From: Cryptomeria japonica
Lineage: Eukaryota > Streptophyta > Pinopsida > Cupressales > Cupressaceae
DNA: 64,000 bases
Assembly: GCF_030272615.1 (NCBI RefSeq)
Contig: NC_081409.1
Location: forward strand, 649,358,468-649,422,467
Reading direction: 5' to 3'
Made by a program: the position numbers and the translations under genes. Positions 11,924 to 22,048 of this stretch are shown here, one piece after another. The notes beneath the pieces are model-generated. The model ran no database searches. It was not told the origin of the DNA and was given only the letters and a program-made list of their open reading frames with translations. The stretch's first letter is position 1; the number at the start of each line of letters is the position of its first letter.

Positions 11924-13158
11924 TGTTAGAAGCAATCAAGAAGGAAGACTGTGAGCGGGGGGGGGTGAATCAGTCTTCACCTAAACACAACAAATTAAGC
12001 TTCAGAACATAAACTGATAAACTGCAGCAACAAATAGATAAGTAAATTAACAACACAACACACAACACCAATATTTTGACATGGAAAACCTGATTAAGGT
12101 AAAAACCATGGTGGGAACCTTCCCACAGTAAGATGATACTCTACAGTAGTATGTAAAAATATTACAATAGGGAATACACATGCATTTAGGCACACTACCT
12201 ATATCTCACTGCTCAAAAGACATTTTCCCGAAAGGATATAACCCTTAGGGAAGTCTCACTGACTTACAAAATGATTTGGACGACAATCCGGAAGGGATGA
12301 ATTGCAATAATAGCATCTACAAATGCCTGATGACAGTTATGGTTAAGCACAATTATCTTCTCTACAGTATCAATCTCACCTCAACACTTTGTTGAATGAT
12401 ATATCCTTGTTCACACATTCACCTCTCTCTAATAATGCAAACACAATACCAACACCTAAATTACATAAGCATCTCACCTATATATACAAATCATCAACCT
12501 TGATAACAAGGTCGGTTAAAACATCAACTAAACATTACAAAAATTACATTGCACGATACAAAGACCGACCACCGGACCAATATTATGATTTACATTACAT
12601 AGCATGGACCTAATTCAAATTCTCAAATAATTGCATCCACCAAAAATCCCACCAAGATCAACCGCGACACACTACACCACCATAAATACTACATAATGCA
12701 AAAAATCATCACCGGTTCATAGAAATCACCAAAAACTCGCACAACGATCAATGCGGATTGCCAAAATAAATAGGACATGACTAGGAAAAACCAACAAGCA
12801 CTTTAGAATCATTCAAAATAGTTGCACCAACACCTATTTTCAAATCTTCATCGGTCAACATCTCAAAGCTCAAGAACATAACCAATCAGCAACTGCCACA
12901 AAGAAAGATACACAAGATCATCCCAAACAATAATCCAAAGTCTCAGCACAAGATATGATCACACCAGAATATACCGAAGAAAATACTGGATTCCACAAAA
13001 CAGTGATCAGTAAAACCAAACTATAAAACCGGATCAAAAACTCTTCCCAAACTCACCGGAATAACTCACACGAATATGTTGACATCAATGACAACAACAA
13101 CATATCTTAGAAGCAACAATGAACAACCAAATCCAACAATCTCCTCAATAATCCAACA
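11924..13158 (-). repeat. 3' LTR of copia element E
   Basis: 1,235 bp. On the plus strand it starts TGTTAGAAG, aligning with the PBS-side end of the B LTR, and ends ATCCAACA just before the polypurine tract. A minus-strand TATA box (TTGTATATATAGG) lies at about 12477-12488. The last 40 bp contain a short duplication (AATCCAACAATCTCC twice, at about 13130 and 13150), so the first base of the LTR could also be at about 13138. Confidence 0.7.
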
Positions 13159-13172
13159 ATCTCCCCCTTTGG
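13159..13172 (-). promoter_or_regulatory. polypurine tract of element E
   Basis: On the minus strand this reads CAAAGGGGGAGAT directly before the LTR start TGTTGGAT. It is preceded by the CATTAATGCC phrase that also precedes the polypurine tracts of A and G. A similar tract at about 13286-13298 (TTGCCAAAGGGGGAGAG) lies farther upstream. Confidence 0.7.
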
Positions 13173-13480
13173 CATTAATGGAAACATATGAATGTGAAAA
13201 ATAGTCAATGCAAAGAAAGAAGATATCACCAACAAACTCCCCCTAAGATCAAGATAGATAAAGCATTTGTTCACGTGATCTCTCTCCCCCTTTGGCAACA
13301 ATGTCAAAGATCTCCAAAACAAAAAATCAAACTCTCTCCCAAAATAGAATCATGAATCTATTTTCCCTTGGGACACAATTAAATTAATAGACTACTCCAG
13401 TAGAGGAATAGCACCAACTCATCAATCCGGATAAATGAATCAAGCTCTGAATTCCACCAGATCGATGCAATTTAATGCAT
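13173..13480 (-). other. 3' untranslated region of element E
   Basis: Noncoding region between the RNase H stop codon and the polypurine tract. It holds a second purine-rich TTGCCAAAGGGGGAGAG at about 13283-13300, a possible central-type or duplicated polypurine tract. No other feature is seen. Confidence 0.5.
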
Positions 13481-14150
13481 CTAATTCTCATCAGGATGGG
13501 TTGATACCCCTAACTTGTCTCTCAAATAGATAAATGTATCTTCAGGCAAAGGCCTGGTGAAAATATCAACAATTTGTTCCTTAGTACATACATATTCCAG
13601 CTTCACCTTTTGTTCACTAACTTGCTCTCTCAAGTAATTATATTTGATTGATATATGCTTTGTCTTTGAATGTTGCATCAGATTCTTAGACATGTTTATA
13701 GCACTAGAATTATCATAGTATATAACAATAGGCTCATCATAAATAACTCTAATATATTTCAGCATTTGCTTCATCCAAACTATCTGAGTGCAATTACTAG
13801 AAGCAGCAATGTATCCAGCTTTAATAGTAGATAAATATACCAAATCTTTTTTCTTTCGAGCCCATGAAACCAACTTCTTACCTAAAAAGAATGCTCCACT
13901 AGTAGTACTCTTCCGATCATCAACATCACCAGCTCGATCCACATCACTGTAAGCACACAACATGAAATCATCATTCTTTGGATACCATACACCATAATCC
14001 TCAGTTCCCTTCAGATATCTAAATATTCTTTTAACAGCAGTGACATAACTCTCTTTTGAATCGGCTTGATATCTAGCAGTCGTACACAGAGCATGCATAA
14101 TTCTAGATCTAGTGTGAGTAAGATATAGCAATTGACCAACCATAGATCTA
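13481..14150 (-). pseudogene. copia RNase H domain (element E)
   Basis: Uninterrupted to its stop: SMVGQLLYLTHTRSRIMHAL, RIFRYLKGTEDYGVWY, the YSDVDRAGDVDDRKSTTSG motif, LVSWARKKKDLVYLSTIKAG, YYDNSSAINMSKN, KHISIKYNYLRE and IFTRPLPEDTF. This is the full RNase H module of a copia polyprotein, which degrades the RNA strand of the RNA-DNA hybrid. It is separated from its RT by the TIR element inserted at 14151. The family motif is usually SDADWAGD/DRKSTSG, so the DVDRAGD variant suggests drift. Confidence 0.85.
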
Positions 14151-15019
14151 GGTAAGTGCGCTAAGATGGTGAACCAAAAAGGGGGTATAAGTGGCCACTT
14201 TTCTTCTTTTTTTTTTCTGAAAAATAGGTAAATCTGAACATCAAAGACATATTTGAAGGTCATGCACTAAAAAATAAAAGTTGAAAAAATAATAAGAATT
14301 GTAGTGCTCTGAATCTAGTTTCTAAAATACTAAAGTTTTTTAAAATTGGATAAAATTAAGAGGGTCAAACCTCTCGCACATGAAAAAATGTTCATGATTT
14401 TTTCAAAAAAACATAACATGGTTGTTTTTGTGCGCTACACAAAATATATAGTTAGATTTAATATTTTGAAAAACCCTTTGGTATGATGATAGATAAGAGT
14501 GATATCTAGAAGTTGTCTATTTTTTTGTAATTTTCCGTTAAGTATTTTTTTAATGATTTTTTGAAGTGACCGCATCCAGAAAATTTAATACCTGTTCATG
14601 CGCTAGGCATAACTTGCATCATAATAATCGAAAATGCAAACTTATTTTTTTAGAAGTGTATAGAATCTAGCATAGAACAATAATATGTAATTTATTTTGA
14701 ATTTGGTCAAGTATATCAAAATTTATTTAAAAAGTGGTAGACATATATCTATGAGAATTGTCAAGGCACTGGTAAAGCAATTTAAAGTTTACTATGCTAA
14801 TGTTATCCAAAAATATAAAAACTTATATGGTCAGAAAACTGAGAAGACGTGTGAGATTATGGTAGTAATTTTAGAGATACCCACTTGATCATTTGAAAAC
14901 CTGATGATGACGAAGTCAAAAAATCATGTTGGAAGATGAAAAAACATGTAAAGGAACAAAGAAAGGGGGTAAAATGGGCTTTCAAGCCTTAGGGTCGTTT
15001 TCCAACACTCTTACCAGGC

Positions 15020-15190
15020 CAAAACCCGCACGAGTTTTGAAAAACAAAAAGTAATATTCACAGTTCTCCATAACCCGCACGGGTTTTGAAAAGAAAATAG
15101 TACTATTCACAGTTCTACATAATCTGTACGGGTTATGTAGAACTAAAACCATTATTTTGTGTTTCACAAAACCCATACGGGTTATGAAGA
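15020..15190. repeat. cluster of palindromes with CCGxACGGG core (left part)
   Basis: Palindromes around 15021-15038 (AAAACCCGCACGAGTTTT), 15070-15087 (AACCCGCACGGGTT core) and 15112-15143 (11-bp perfect arms GTTCTACATAA / TTATGTAGAAC), and a weaker one near 15164-15190. Related palindromes occur at the other end of the same element (16142-16173, arms GTTCCTCAAAA / TTTTGAGGAAC). Confidence 0.75.
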
Positions 15191-15716
15191 CATAATAATG
15201 TATGATTGTAAATGTAGTATTTACTACACATGTATAGATATACATATATAATATGTATTTATGTATGTATATATGCATATCTATAGTTATATATACATAT
15301 ATTTATATAGATATATGTATATATGTTTGTATACATGCATGTCTCTTCTTTTCATCTCTCTCTCGTCTTCCTTCCCCCATTGTCATCTCTATCTATTCTG
15401 AGCCCTAATTATCCTCCTTGAGTTCTATCTCATCTCGCTCCCCCTCACACTTCTCTCTCTGCCAAGTCTCTCACCCTTTTCTCCTTCTCATTCACTCTCT
15501 ACCTTATGTCTCTCACCCTCTCCTCCTCCTGCTCTCTATCTCTCTCCCTCTCTCGTTATCCTATCCTATTCTCACCCTCTCCCCCTTATCTCTCTTTTTA
15601 TTCCCCTCTATCTCCCTCTCCCCCCTCTCCTTATCCTATCATATTCTCTCTGCCTCTCTCTCTCTCTCACCCTCCCCCTCTCCTTATCCTATTCTCTCCC
15701 TCTCTTCCTATCTCAT

Positions 15717-15719
<3 letters not shown>

Positions 15720-15780
<61 letters not shown>

Positions 15781-15853
15781 CTTATCCTATTATCTCTCTT
15801 ACCACCCCTCCCCTCTCTCTCTCTCCCTCTCCCCCTCTCCTTTTCCTACTCTC

Positions 15854-15914
<61 letters not shown>

Positions 15915-15994
15915 ATATCCCCTTCTCTCTGTCTCTAACTCTCTCTCCCTCTGCCTCTCCTTATCTTATTTCATCCCTCTCTTCCTACCCCCTA

Positions 15995-16057
<63 letters not shown>
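15720..16057. repeat. three (CT)n microsatellites in a pyrimidine-rich tract
   Basis: Pure CT runs at about 15720-15778, 15855-15912 and 15999-16057 inside a wider T/C-rich region from about 15340. They create long Ser/Leu/Pro open frames that are not genes. Confidence 0.9.
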
Positions 16058-16059
<2 letters not shown>

Positions 16060-16225
16060 CTTTCTAGTTCTACATAACTCGCGGGTTTCTAAAAAATATA
16101 GGGTTTTGAAGAACTTTTGATTTTTCATCATAAAATAGAATGTTCCTCAAAATCCGTACCAGTTTTGAGGAACTTTTTTTTTTCATGTGGCCACTTTTCC
16201 AGTTCACCATCTTGGTGCACTTACC

Positions 16226-17200
16226 CATTTGTACAAACTTTGACTAGCTTTAGGAGATTCATCATTTTTAGACAATTTACAACTAGTCACCATAGGAGTT
16301 CAAACCAGTTTGGAATCATCTAATCCAAACTTCTTCCGCAATTCCTTCACATACTTAGTTTGAGATATAAAGATACATTTTTCTATCTGTGCAATCTGCA
16401 AACCTAAGAAGAATTTCATCTCACCAATCATAGACATCTTAAATTCTTTTCGCATATCATCGGCAAACTTCATACTCATATCATCATCACCACCAAAGAT
16501 AATGTAATCAACAAAGACTTCAACAATCAAAATGTTATCATTTTCAATCTTGAAGTACAGATTTATATCAACAACACCTTTGATAAATCCCAATTTTAGT
16601 AAATATTTGTCTAACCTAGCATACCAGGCTCTAGGAGCTTGGTTCAATCCATAAAGTGTTTTCTTCAACTTACATGCCATGTCTTCATCGTCTAACAATG
16701 AAAATCCATTAGGTTGTTCAATGTAAACTTTTCTTCTAGATCACCATTTAAAAATGCAAATTTGACATCCATCTGATATACCTTGAAATCTTTGTAAGCA
16801 GCATACGCAAGAAACAATTTACTAGCTTCAATTCTGGCAACTGAGCAAAAGTTTCTTAATAATCAATTCCTTCTTGTTGTGAATGTCCTTTGCAGACAAG
16901 TCTAACTTTATTTTTGACTACTTCACCAGCTTCATTCAATTTGTTTCTGAAAACCCATTTAGTATCAATAACATTTTTATCCTTAGGTTTAGGCACAAGT
17001 TCCCAAGTGTTGTTCTTTATAATATGATCTAACTCTTCTTCCATGGCTTTAATCCAATTATCATCTTTACAGGCTTCAACAACATCTTTAGGTTCAACTT
17101 TAGAAATCAAACATACTTCTTCTGCAGCTAACCTTCTTCTAGTCATTACACCTTTATTTTTAACACCAATAATCTAATTCTCTAAATGATTTAGTCTGAC
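16226..17200 (-). pseudogene. copia reverse transcriptase (element E), broken
   Basis: N-terminal part at 16856-17146 ([50 protein letters not shown] then stop). C-terminal part at 16300-16698 (TLYGLNQAPRAWYARLDKYL, ILIVEVFVDYIIFGGDDD, GEMKFFLGLQIAQ). The catalytic motif reads FVDY instead of YVDD, so the second catalytic Asp is lost. A TAA at 16856 and frameshifts near 16700 and 16310 add to the damage. Confidence 0.85.
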
Positions 17201-17385
17201 ATACCTTAGAGTCTTCTGATTGTTCTGATCCTCAAGTTCTATACATCATCAACAGCAGCAACAACATCCAGATTTACAGTTTCTACCGAATCATTTTGTT
17301 TAGGCTCTTCACGCTGAATATGAGCTAAAACGTCATGTTGACCTTCATCATAAGCTCTGATCTCATTCTCAAGGTTTTCATCCAC

Positions 17386-18675
17386 CTACACATTTGCACT
17401 CTCAACTATCTTTCTCAGTCTCTTATTATAGCACCGATAGACTTTTCTACTTGTAGAATATCCCAAAAAGATACCTTCATCACTTCTAGCATCAAACTTT
17501 CCAATATCCTCATCTCTCTTGATATAACATTTGCTACCAAAAACTTTGAAATATTTCACAATAGGAACATGACCAAACCAAAGCTCATAAGGGATCTTAC
17601 TAGTATCAACTTTGATATGAACTGTATGCAATGTATAGACTACGGTACTAATAGCTTCTCTCCAGTAGACCTTCAGAACATTTCCTTCAATCAACATGGT
17701 TCTTGCAACATCTAAAATAGTACAGTTCTTCCTTTCAACAATCCCATTCTGATGTGGGGTCCTAGAAGTAGATAGTTCTCTTTTGATTCCATGCATCTCA
17801 CAAAAAGAATTGAAATCAATGCAACATAATTCTCCGCCTCTATTAGATCTCAGACACTTCAACTTTAATCCAAACTCAGTTTTAACTTTAGCTTTGAATA
17901 TTTTGAATTTCTCAAATGCTTCTGATTTTCTTTCAAAAAGACAACCCACATCATTCTGGAATAATCATCAATTAGCAGCATAAAGTATCTATCACCCTGC
18001 ACACTTCTAACATTTTGAGGTCCACACAGGTCAGTATGCACAAGATCTAACAATCCATCTGATGTATATTATTTACTCTTGAAAGAAATCCTTGTTTGCT
18101 TACCCAACTGACATTCCTTACATATCGGATTAATAAGTTTAAAAATCTTAGGCAGGTCTCTAACAACTTGTGTAGAACTGATCTTAATCAATGAATCAAA
18201 GTTTACATAACACATTCTTCTATGCCACAACCAACTCTCATCTATCTTAGCAATCAAACAACTTTTCTCACCAGGATTCAAATGAAAAATATTACCTTCT
18301 ATCTTAGTTACAGATGCAATCTCTATACCGGAATCATTCAAGATCTTGCATTTACCATCTTTGAATTGTAGATCATAACCCTTATCAACCACCTTTCCAA
18401 CACTCAAAAGATTATGCTTGAAACGTTCAACATACAAAACATCATCAGTGTTATGCTTACCATCAAAAGAAATAGATCTCCCACGGATTACACAGGCTTT
18501 GTCATTTCCAAATCTAACTATTCCACCATCATACCTTTCCATGCTTACAAATTTGCTTTTATCACCGGTCATATGATGTGAACAAGCATTGCCAATCACC
18601 CATTTACCCTTTTATTCTACCTTTGCAGCCAAAGTTTTCTCCTCAACAAAACAGCTAGTGGAATCAATAGGCACA
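17386..18675 (-). pseudogene. copia protease and integrase (element E), broken
   Basis: The protease site near 18590 reads IGNACSHHMTG where DSGCSHHMTG is expected, so the catalytic DSG is gone. The pre-integrase region follows (LWHRRMCYVNFDSLIK ... CKECQLGKQTRISF), then the integrase core LLDLVHTDLCGP, CLRSNRGGEL (second catalytic Asp changed to Asn) and NGIVERKN with its Glu. The C-terminal part YELWFGHVPIVKYFKVFGSK ... EGIFLGYSTSRKVYR is well preserved. Frameshifts occur near 18060 and 17950. The 2.6-kb solo LTR interrupts the frame at 18680. Confidence 0.85.
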
Positions 18676-21316
18676 GGTCTTGTTGGTATTGTGTTGTCAT
18701 TGATGTCAAATGGTATACCATGACCGGTGTGGGAAATTGAAGTGTACTTGTGATATTGATGTCATCTAGTATTGCAGGTCACCGGTACACAAGTGAGTGT
18801 TGGCATGTGTTGAAGATATGCACTGAAGACCCGTATGGTATGATGACCAGTAAGTAATGTGTTGGCATTGAGTGTTTGTCAACCGGTAAGCATGTGCCCA
18901 ATAAGAGAGCAACATGTTGGGATGTTGATTGAGATGAAGAGGCGAAATGTTGCGAGAATCACATCAACACCGGAGGTGAAGCATGTGTAGCCCATCACTA
19001 AGAGTTGGATGTTATACGGCAAGACTCCCACCAGATGAAGAGAAGATTGATAGAGATTGTGTTGCTTTAGTAAGAAAGGATGGCACATGGGAAAGCCACC
19101 AGGTCATATGTCAAGTTGAAGATGCATCTACTCCTTAGGAATGTCACATTAATACCAGCAGGTGACATAAATCCTTTCCCACCAGTAAGTGGTAATACCT
19201 TGCTTATCCTAGTTTAATTGGCATACATCATGACTCTTCGGGATAAGACAGTCAGAGTAAGAAAAGGCAGGTGATTGGATGCATAGACCAAATGACTAAT
19301 GTAGAAGATGAAGAAGCCTCCATAGGATATGTTTAGAGATGTGCACTGGTTCAGCATGAGAAGACATGTTGTGCTACCAAGGTAGAGAAGAAAGTGTTAA
19401 GATGACAATTTTTCCTCCTTGGCAAACCTGTTGAGAAGAGAACCAGTCAAATAAAGATAAAGCTTTGTAGTTGCACACATGGAGTTACTGGTATGCAGAT
19501 GGAAAGTGGTGTTGCCACAGATGCATAACAACTGGAGATAGTTGGCATGAAGATATCATGCACACTACCGGTATGAAGGAAAAAACATGCAAATTGGTAA
19601 ATAAGGAGAATACCGGCATACAACCAAGTGGACAAAGAGACAAAAGTGAAGTTCTCTCAGTCTAATGAAGATGCACATGATGTGTCATCCAAGATTGTTG
19701 CTGAAGACCGACATGGTTGATGACCGAGCTGACAAGATCCACTAACACAAGGAAGAAGGCAAGAAGGTTAACCGGTAGGCAAAGAGGGACCGGTGGTATG
19801 ATGCACACACCGACTTGGTTGTATGCCGGTATTGTGTGTAATTTGTCAGTGACCAAGTCAGACCGACTTGGTGAGCTAAGGTGGATGTCGACAAAGGTGC
19901 CACGTGGAGTTAAGGTGGCCGACATGCATGCAACGGTACATGGAGTGTGCACCGATGAGGTTGTTACAGAGTTAGTCAACATTAATTATAGACCTCGTAA
20001 ATCACGAGAGGTGTTGCAGAGGTGTTGCTGCCCAAGGAAGGTGGAACAGAGGTGATCGATGCAGAGTGACCAAATGCAGAATGAGGTTCGTGATACAATC
20101 TGCAGAACCATTTATGGTGATTAATCTTGTGCCTCACTGACTGACTGTCCGTGTTTGCTAAGTTTAGCAAACATGCCTTGGACGGAAGAAGACATGGTAG
20201 ATGATGCATGGTTTCTTGCAGGTTTATTATCTTCATGCAGAACAAGATCATATAAGATCTGATACATACCTCATGATTGGTGAAGAAACCCTAGCGTGCC
20301 AGAGAATTGAATATTGGTCGTGGCGAGAAAACGCGGGAATATATATGCCGACTAAAGATCAAAGATGATGGATGCTGCCAAAAGATTAGGTGTCGGATGT
20401 TGAAGACTGGAATGTGAAAAAGCATTAGAGAGCCAACCAGTCATAGGTCCTTCATCAAAGATCATAGAGACTCAGTGTTAGAGGTGCAACTGGTGAGAGG
20501 GTTTAGAAGAGGCTTAACCAGCAAGGTCAGACTGAACGGTAAACTATAAAGATAGTTACAGTGGTGTGAACCGGTGGTGCTAAAACCTGGAGAAAAGCAA
20601 AGAAAGTGTTGCAGTGCAGTGAGAGTATCAGTGACAATCCAGCAAGGCAGGATCTGAGCAGAGCTTGACCAGTAAGGAGAAGATCAACAGTGATCATAGT
20701 GAAGAGTACCAGTGGTAGCAAGCAACATTGCATCTGGCAAAACAAAGTACCGACAAAGAAGAGGTGGAGGTTGAACCAGTAAGGTTGTAGCAGTGAGTGA
20801 AGGAGAGGAGGATCTAAGTGAGAAGAGAACCGGCAGAGAGCAGAGCAGAGGAAGACCAATTGAGAAGAGTAGAACTGGAACAAAGATTGCAGAGGTTACA
20901 GAACACATTTGTAACCAAGTATTAACTTTCGTATTTGAAATATGATATTGTAATCACTGAGTTGGATCTCGGTGCAGGGGTTGGTGCTCCTTGGGTTGGT
21001 TCCCTAAAGGAGTGGTACTACTTAGGTTGGTGCCCTAAATGTTGTAACTGAAGGTTTTCACTGTGAGGCTGGATTGGAGTAGTAGACTCCATCAAGACTT
21101 CTCACTGAGGTTTTTCCCATCTTGGGTTTTCCTCGTATATATTGGTATTATGTGATGTGCCCTCTCTATGGTTGATTTGTGTTGTCTAACTTTATCTTAC
21201 AGGTAGGTTTGCTTGGTCCTTAGGTTGGTAACCAGTAATCTCTCTTGGAGGTAAAAGTATTTAGAAATCACCGATTCACCCCCCCTTCTCAGTGGCATCT
21301 TGTGTTTAACAGATCT
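18676..21316 (+). mobile_element. 2.6-kb solo LTR with target-site duplication
   Basis: The LTR spans 18681-21311 (2,631 bp), starting TGTTGGTATTG and ending GTTTAACA. It is flanked by GGTCT (18676-18680) and GATCT (21312-21316), a 5-bp duplication with one mismatch. Removing it rejoins the gag-protease linker of copia E as judged from element B. Near its end it carries CACCGATTCACCCCCCCTTCTC, the conserved LTR-end phrase of copia families here. A TATA-like GAATATATATGCC lies near 20337. ACCGG and CCGGT motifs are very frequent. There is no internal coding region, so it is a product of LTR-LTR recombination. Confidence 0.75.
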
Positions 21317-21590
21317 ATCTTGTTTAATGACAATAAACACATCTCCATCTCCTTTTGATTCATCATCTATAACACCTTCATCTGCAACATAATAACAATT
21401 CTTTTGGTTCCTAAACTTCCTATTAGACTTATAAGGCTTATCATACTTCTCATGCTTCTCATAGATATCATTCCTATCATGCTTATCAAACTTATCATGC
21501 ATGTCATACTTAGCCATTCTCTCTGGGAATCTAGAGGCAAAATATCCTATCTTATTACAAGAAAAACATTTTAATATCCTAGAATGTTGC
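21317..21590 (-). pseudogene. copia gag zinc-knuckle region (element E)
   Basis: Continuation of E on the far side of the solo LTR: zinc knuckle CFSCNKIGYFASRF (last Cys of CX2CX4HX4C replaced by Phe), the MHDKFDKHDRNDIYEKHEKYDK repeat-like basic stretch, and YYVADEGVIDDESKGDGDVF, all colinear with element B gag. It ends abruptly at about 21590, where unrelated plus-strand copia sequence starts. The gag N-terminus, PBS and 5' LTR of E are therefore lost. Confidence 0.8.
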
Positions 21591-21591
21591 C

Positions 21592-22048
21592 TCAAAAGTT
21601 TGACATCTATGTGTTGTCTTTGAAATTTTTGAGATTTAAATCAAACCCTTTTGTGTATTATAAATTTTTAAATGGTCACATTATTATCATAGTCCTATAT
21701 GTGGATGATATGTTTTTTTATTGGGAATAGTAAAAGAATGATTTGATATGTGAAGTCTCAATTAGCAGCATAATTTGAAATGAAAGATCTAGTTGTAGCA
21801 ACATATATTATTAAGATTGAGATCATTAGAGATAGAGCTAGAAGAAAGATTTGGATGAGCTAGAGTAAGGTATGTTAACTCTGTGTTGGAGAGATTTAGC
21901 ATGATAACTTATAAGAAGTTATTTGTTCCAATGTTATAGGGGAAAATTTTTTTGTGGAGGATTGTCAAGATCTCCTATTGAAATGGAGGACATGTCTAGA
22001 GTACCTTATGTCAGTGTTGTTCATAGCTTGATGTATGCTATGGTTTGC
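21592..22048 (+). pseudogene. copia RT fragment of a different family
   Basis: Plus-strand pieces read as the RT palm and connection of a copia element: IIIVLYVDDMFFY (catalytic YVDD at about 21700), AAXFEMKDLVVATYIIKIE, RKIWMS.SKVCXLCVGEI (the JWLSQxxYVxxVLERF region), then IEMEDMSRVPYVSVVHSLMYAMVC. Sequence type and orientation differ from B and E. Several stops and frameshifts are present. It ends at about 22048 at the junction with LINE sequence. Confidence 0.75.

Larger units (their letters stand above)
14151..16225. mobile_element. non-autonomous TIR element inside copia E
   Basis: 2,075 bp bounded by inverted repeats. The left end is GGTAAGTGC-G-C-T-AAGATGGTGAAC (14151-14174) and the right end is its complement with two differences (16202-16225). 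A second shared block, AGTGGCCAC, lies 31-40 bp inside each end. The element separates E RNase H from E RT, and codons on either side (LYK and SMVGQ) belong together. No transposase-like ORF is present. Inside are pyrimidine tracts with three (CT)n runs and a series of palindromes around a CCGTACGGG-like core. A clear target-site duplication is not preserved, so the superfamily is open (MULE-like or other long-TIR). Confidence 0.7.

Noticed and set aside
15418-16120. Two overlapping plus-strand ORFs of over 200 codons rich in Ser, Leu and Pro
   Set aside because: They are read from (CT)n microsatellites and pyrimidine tracts, which contain no stops in these frames. No start context, no motif and no homology to expect.
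19662-20908. Minus- and plus-strand ORFs of about 60-118 codons in the 2.6-kb solo LTR
   Set aside because: They lie wholly within an LTR bounded by a target-site duplication and carry no domain features.
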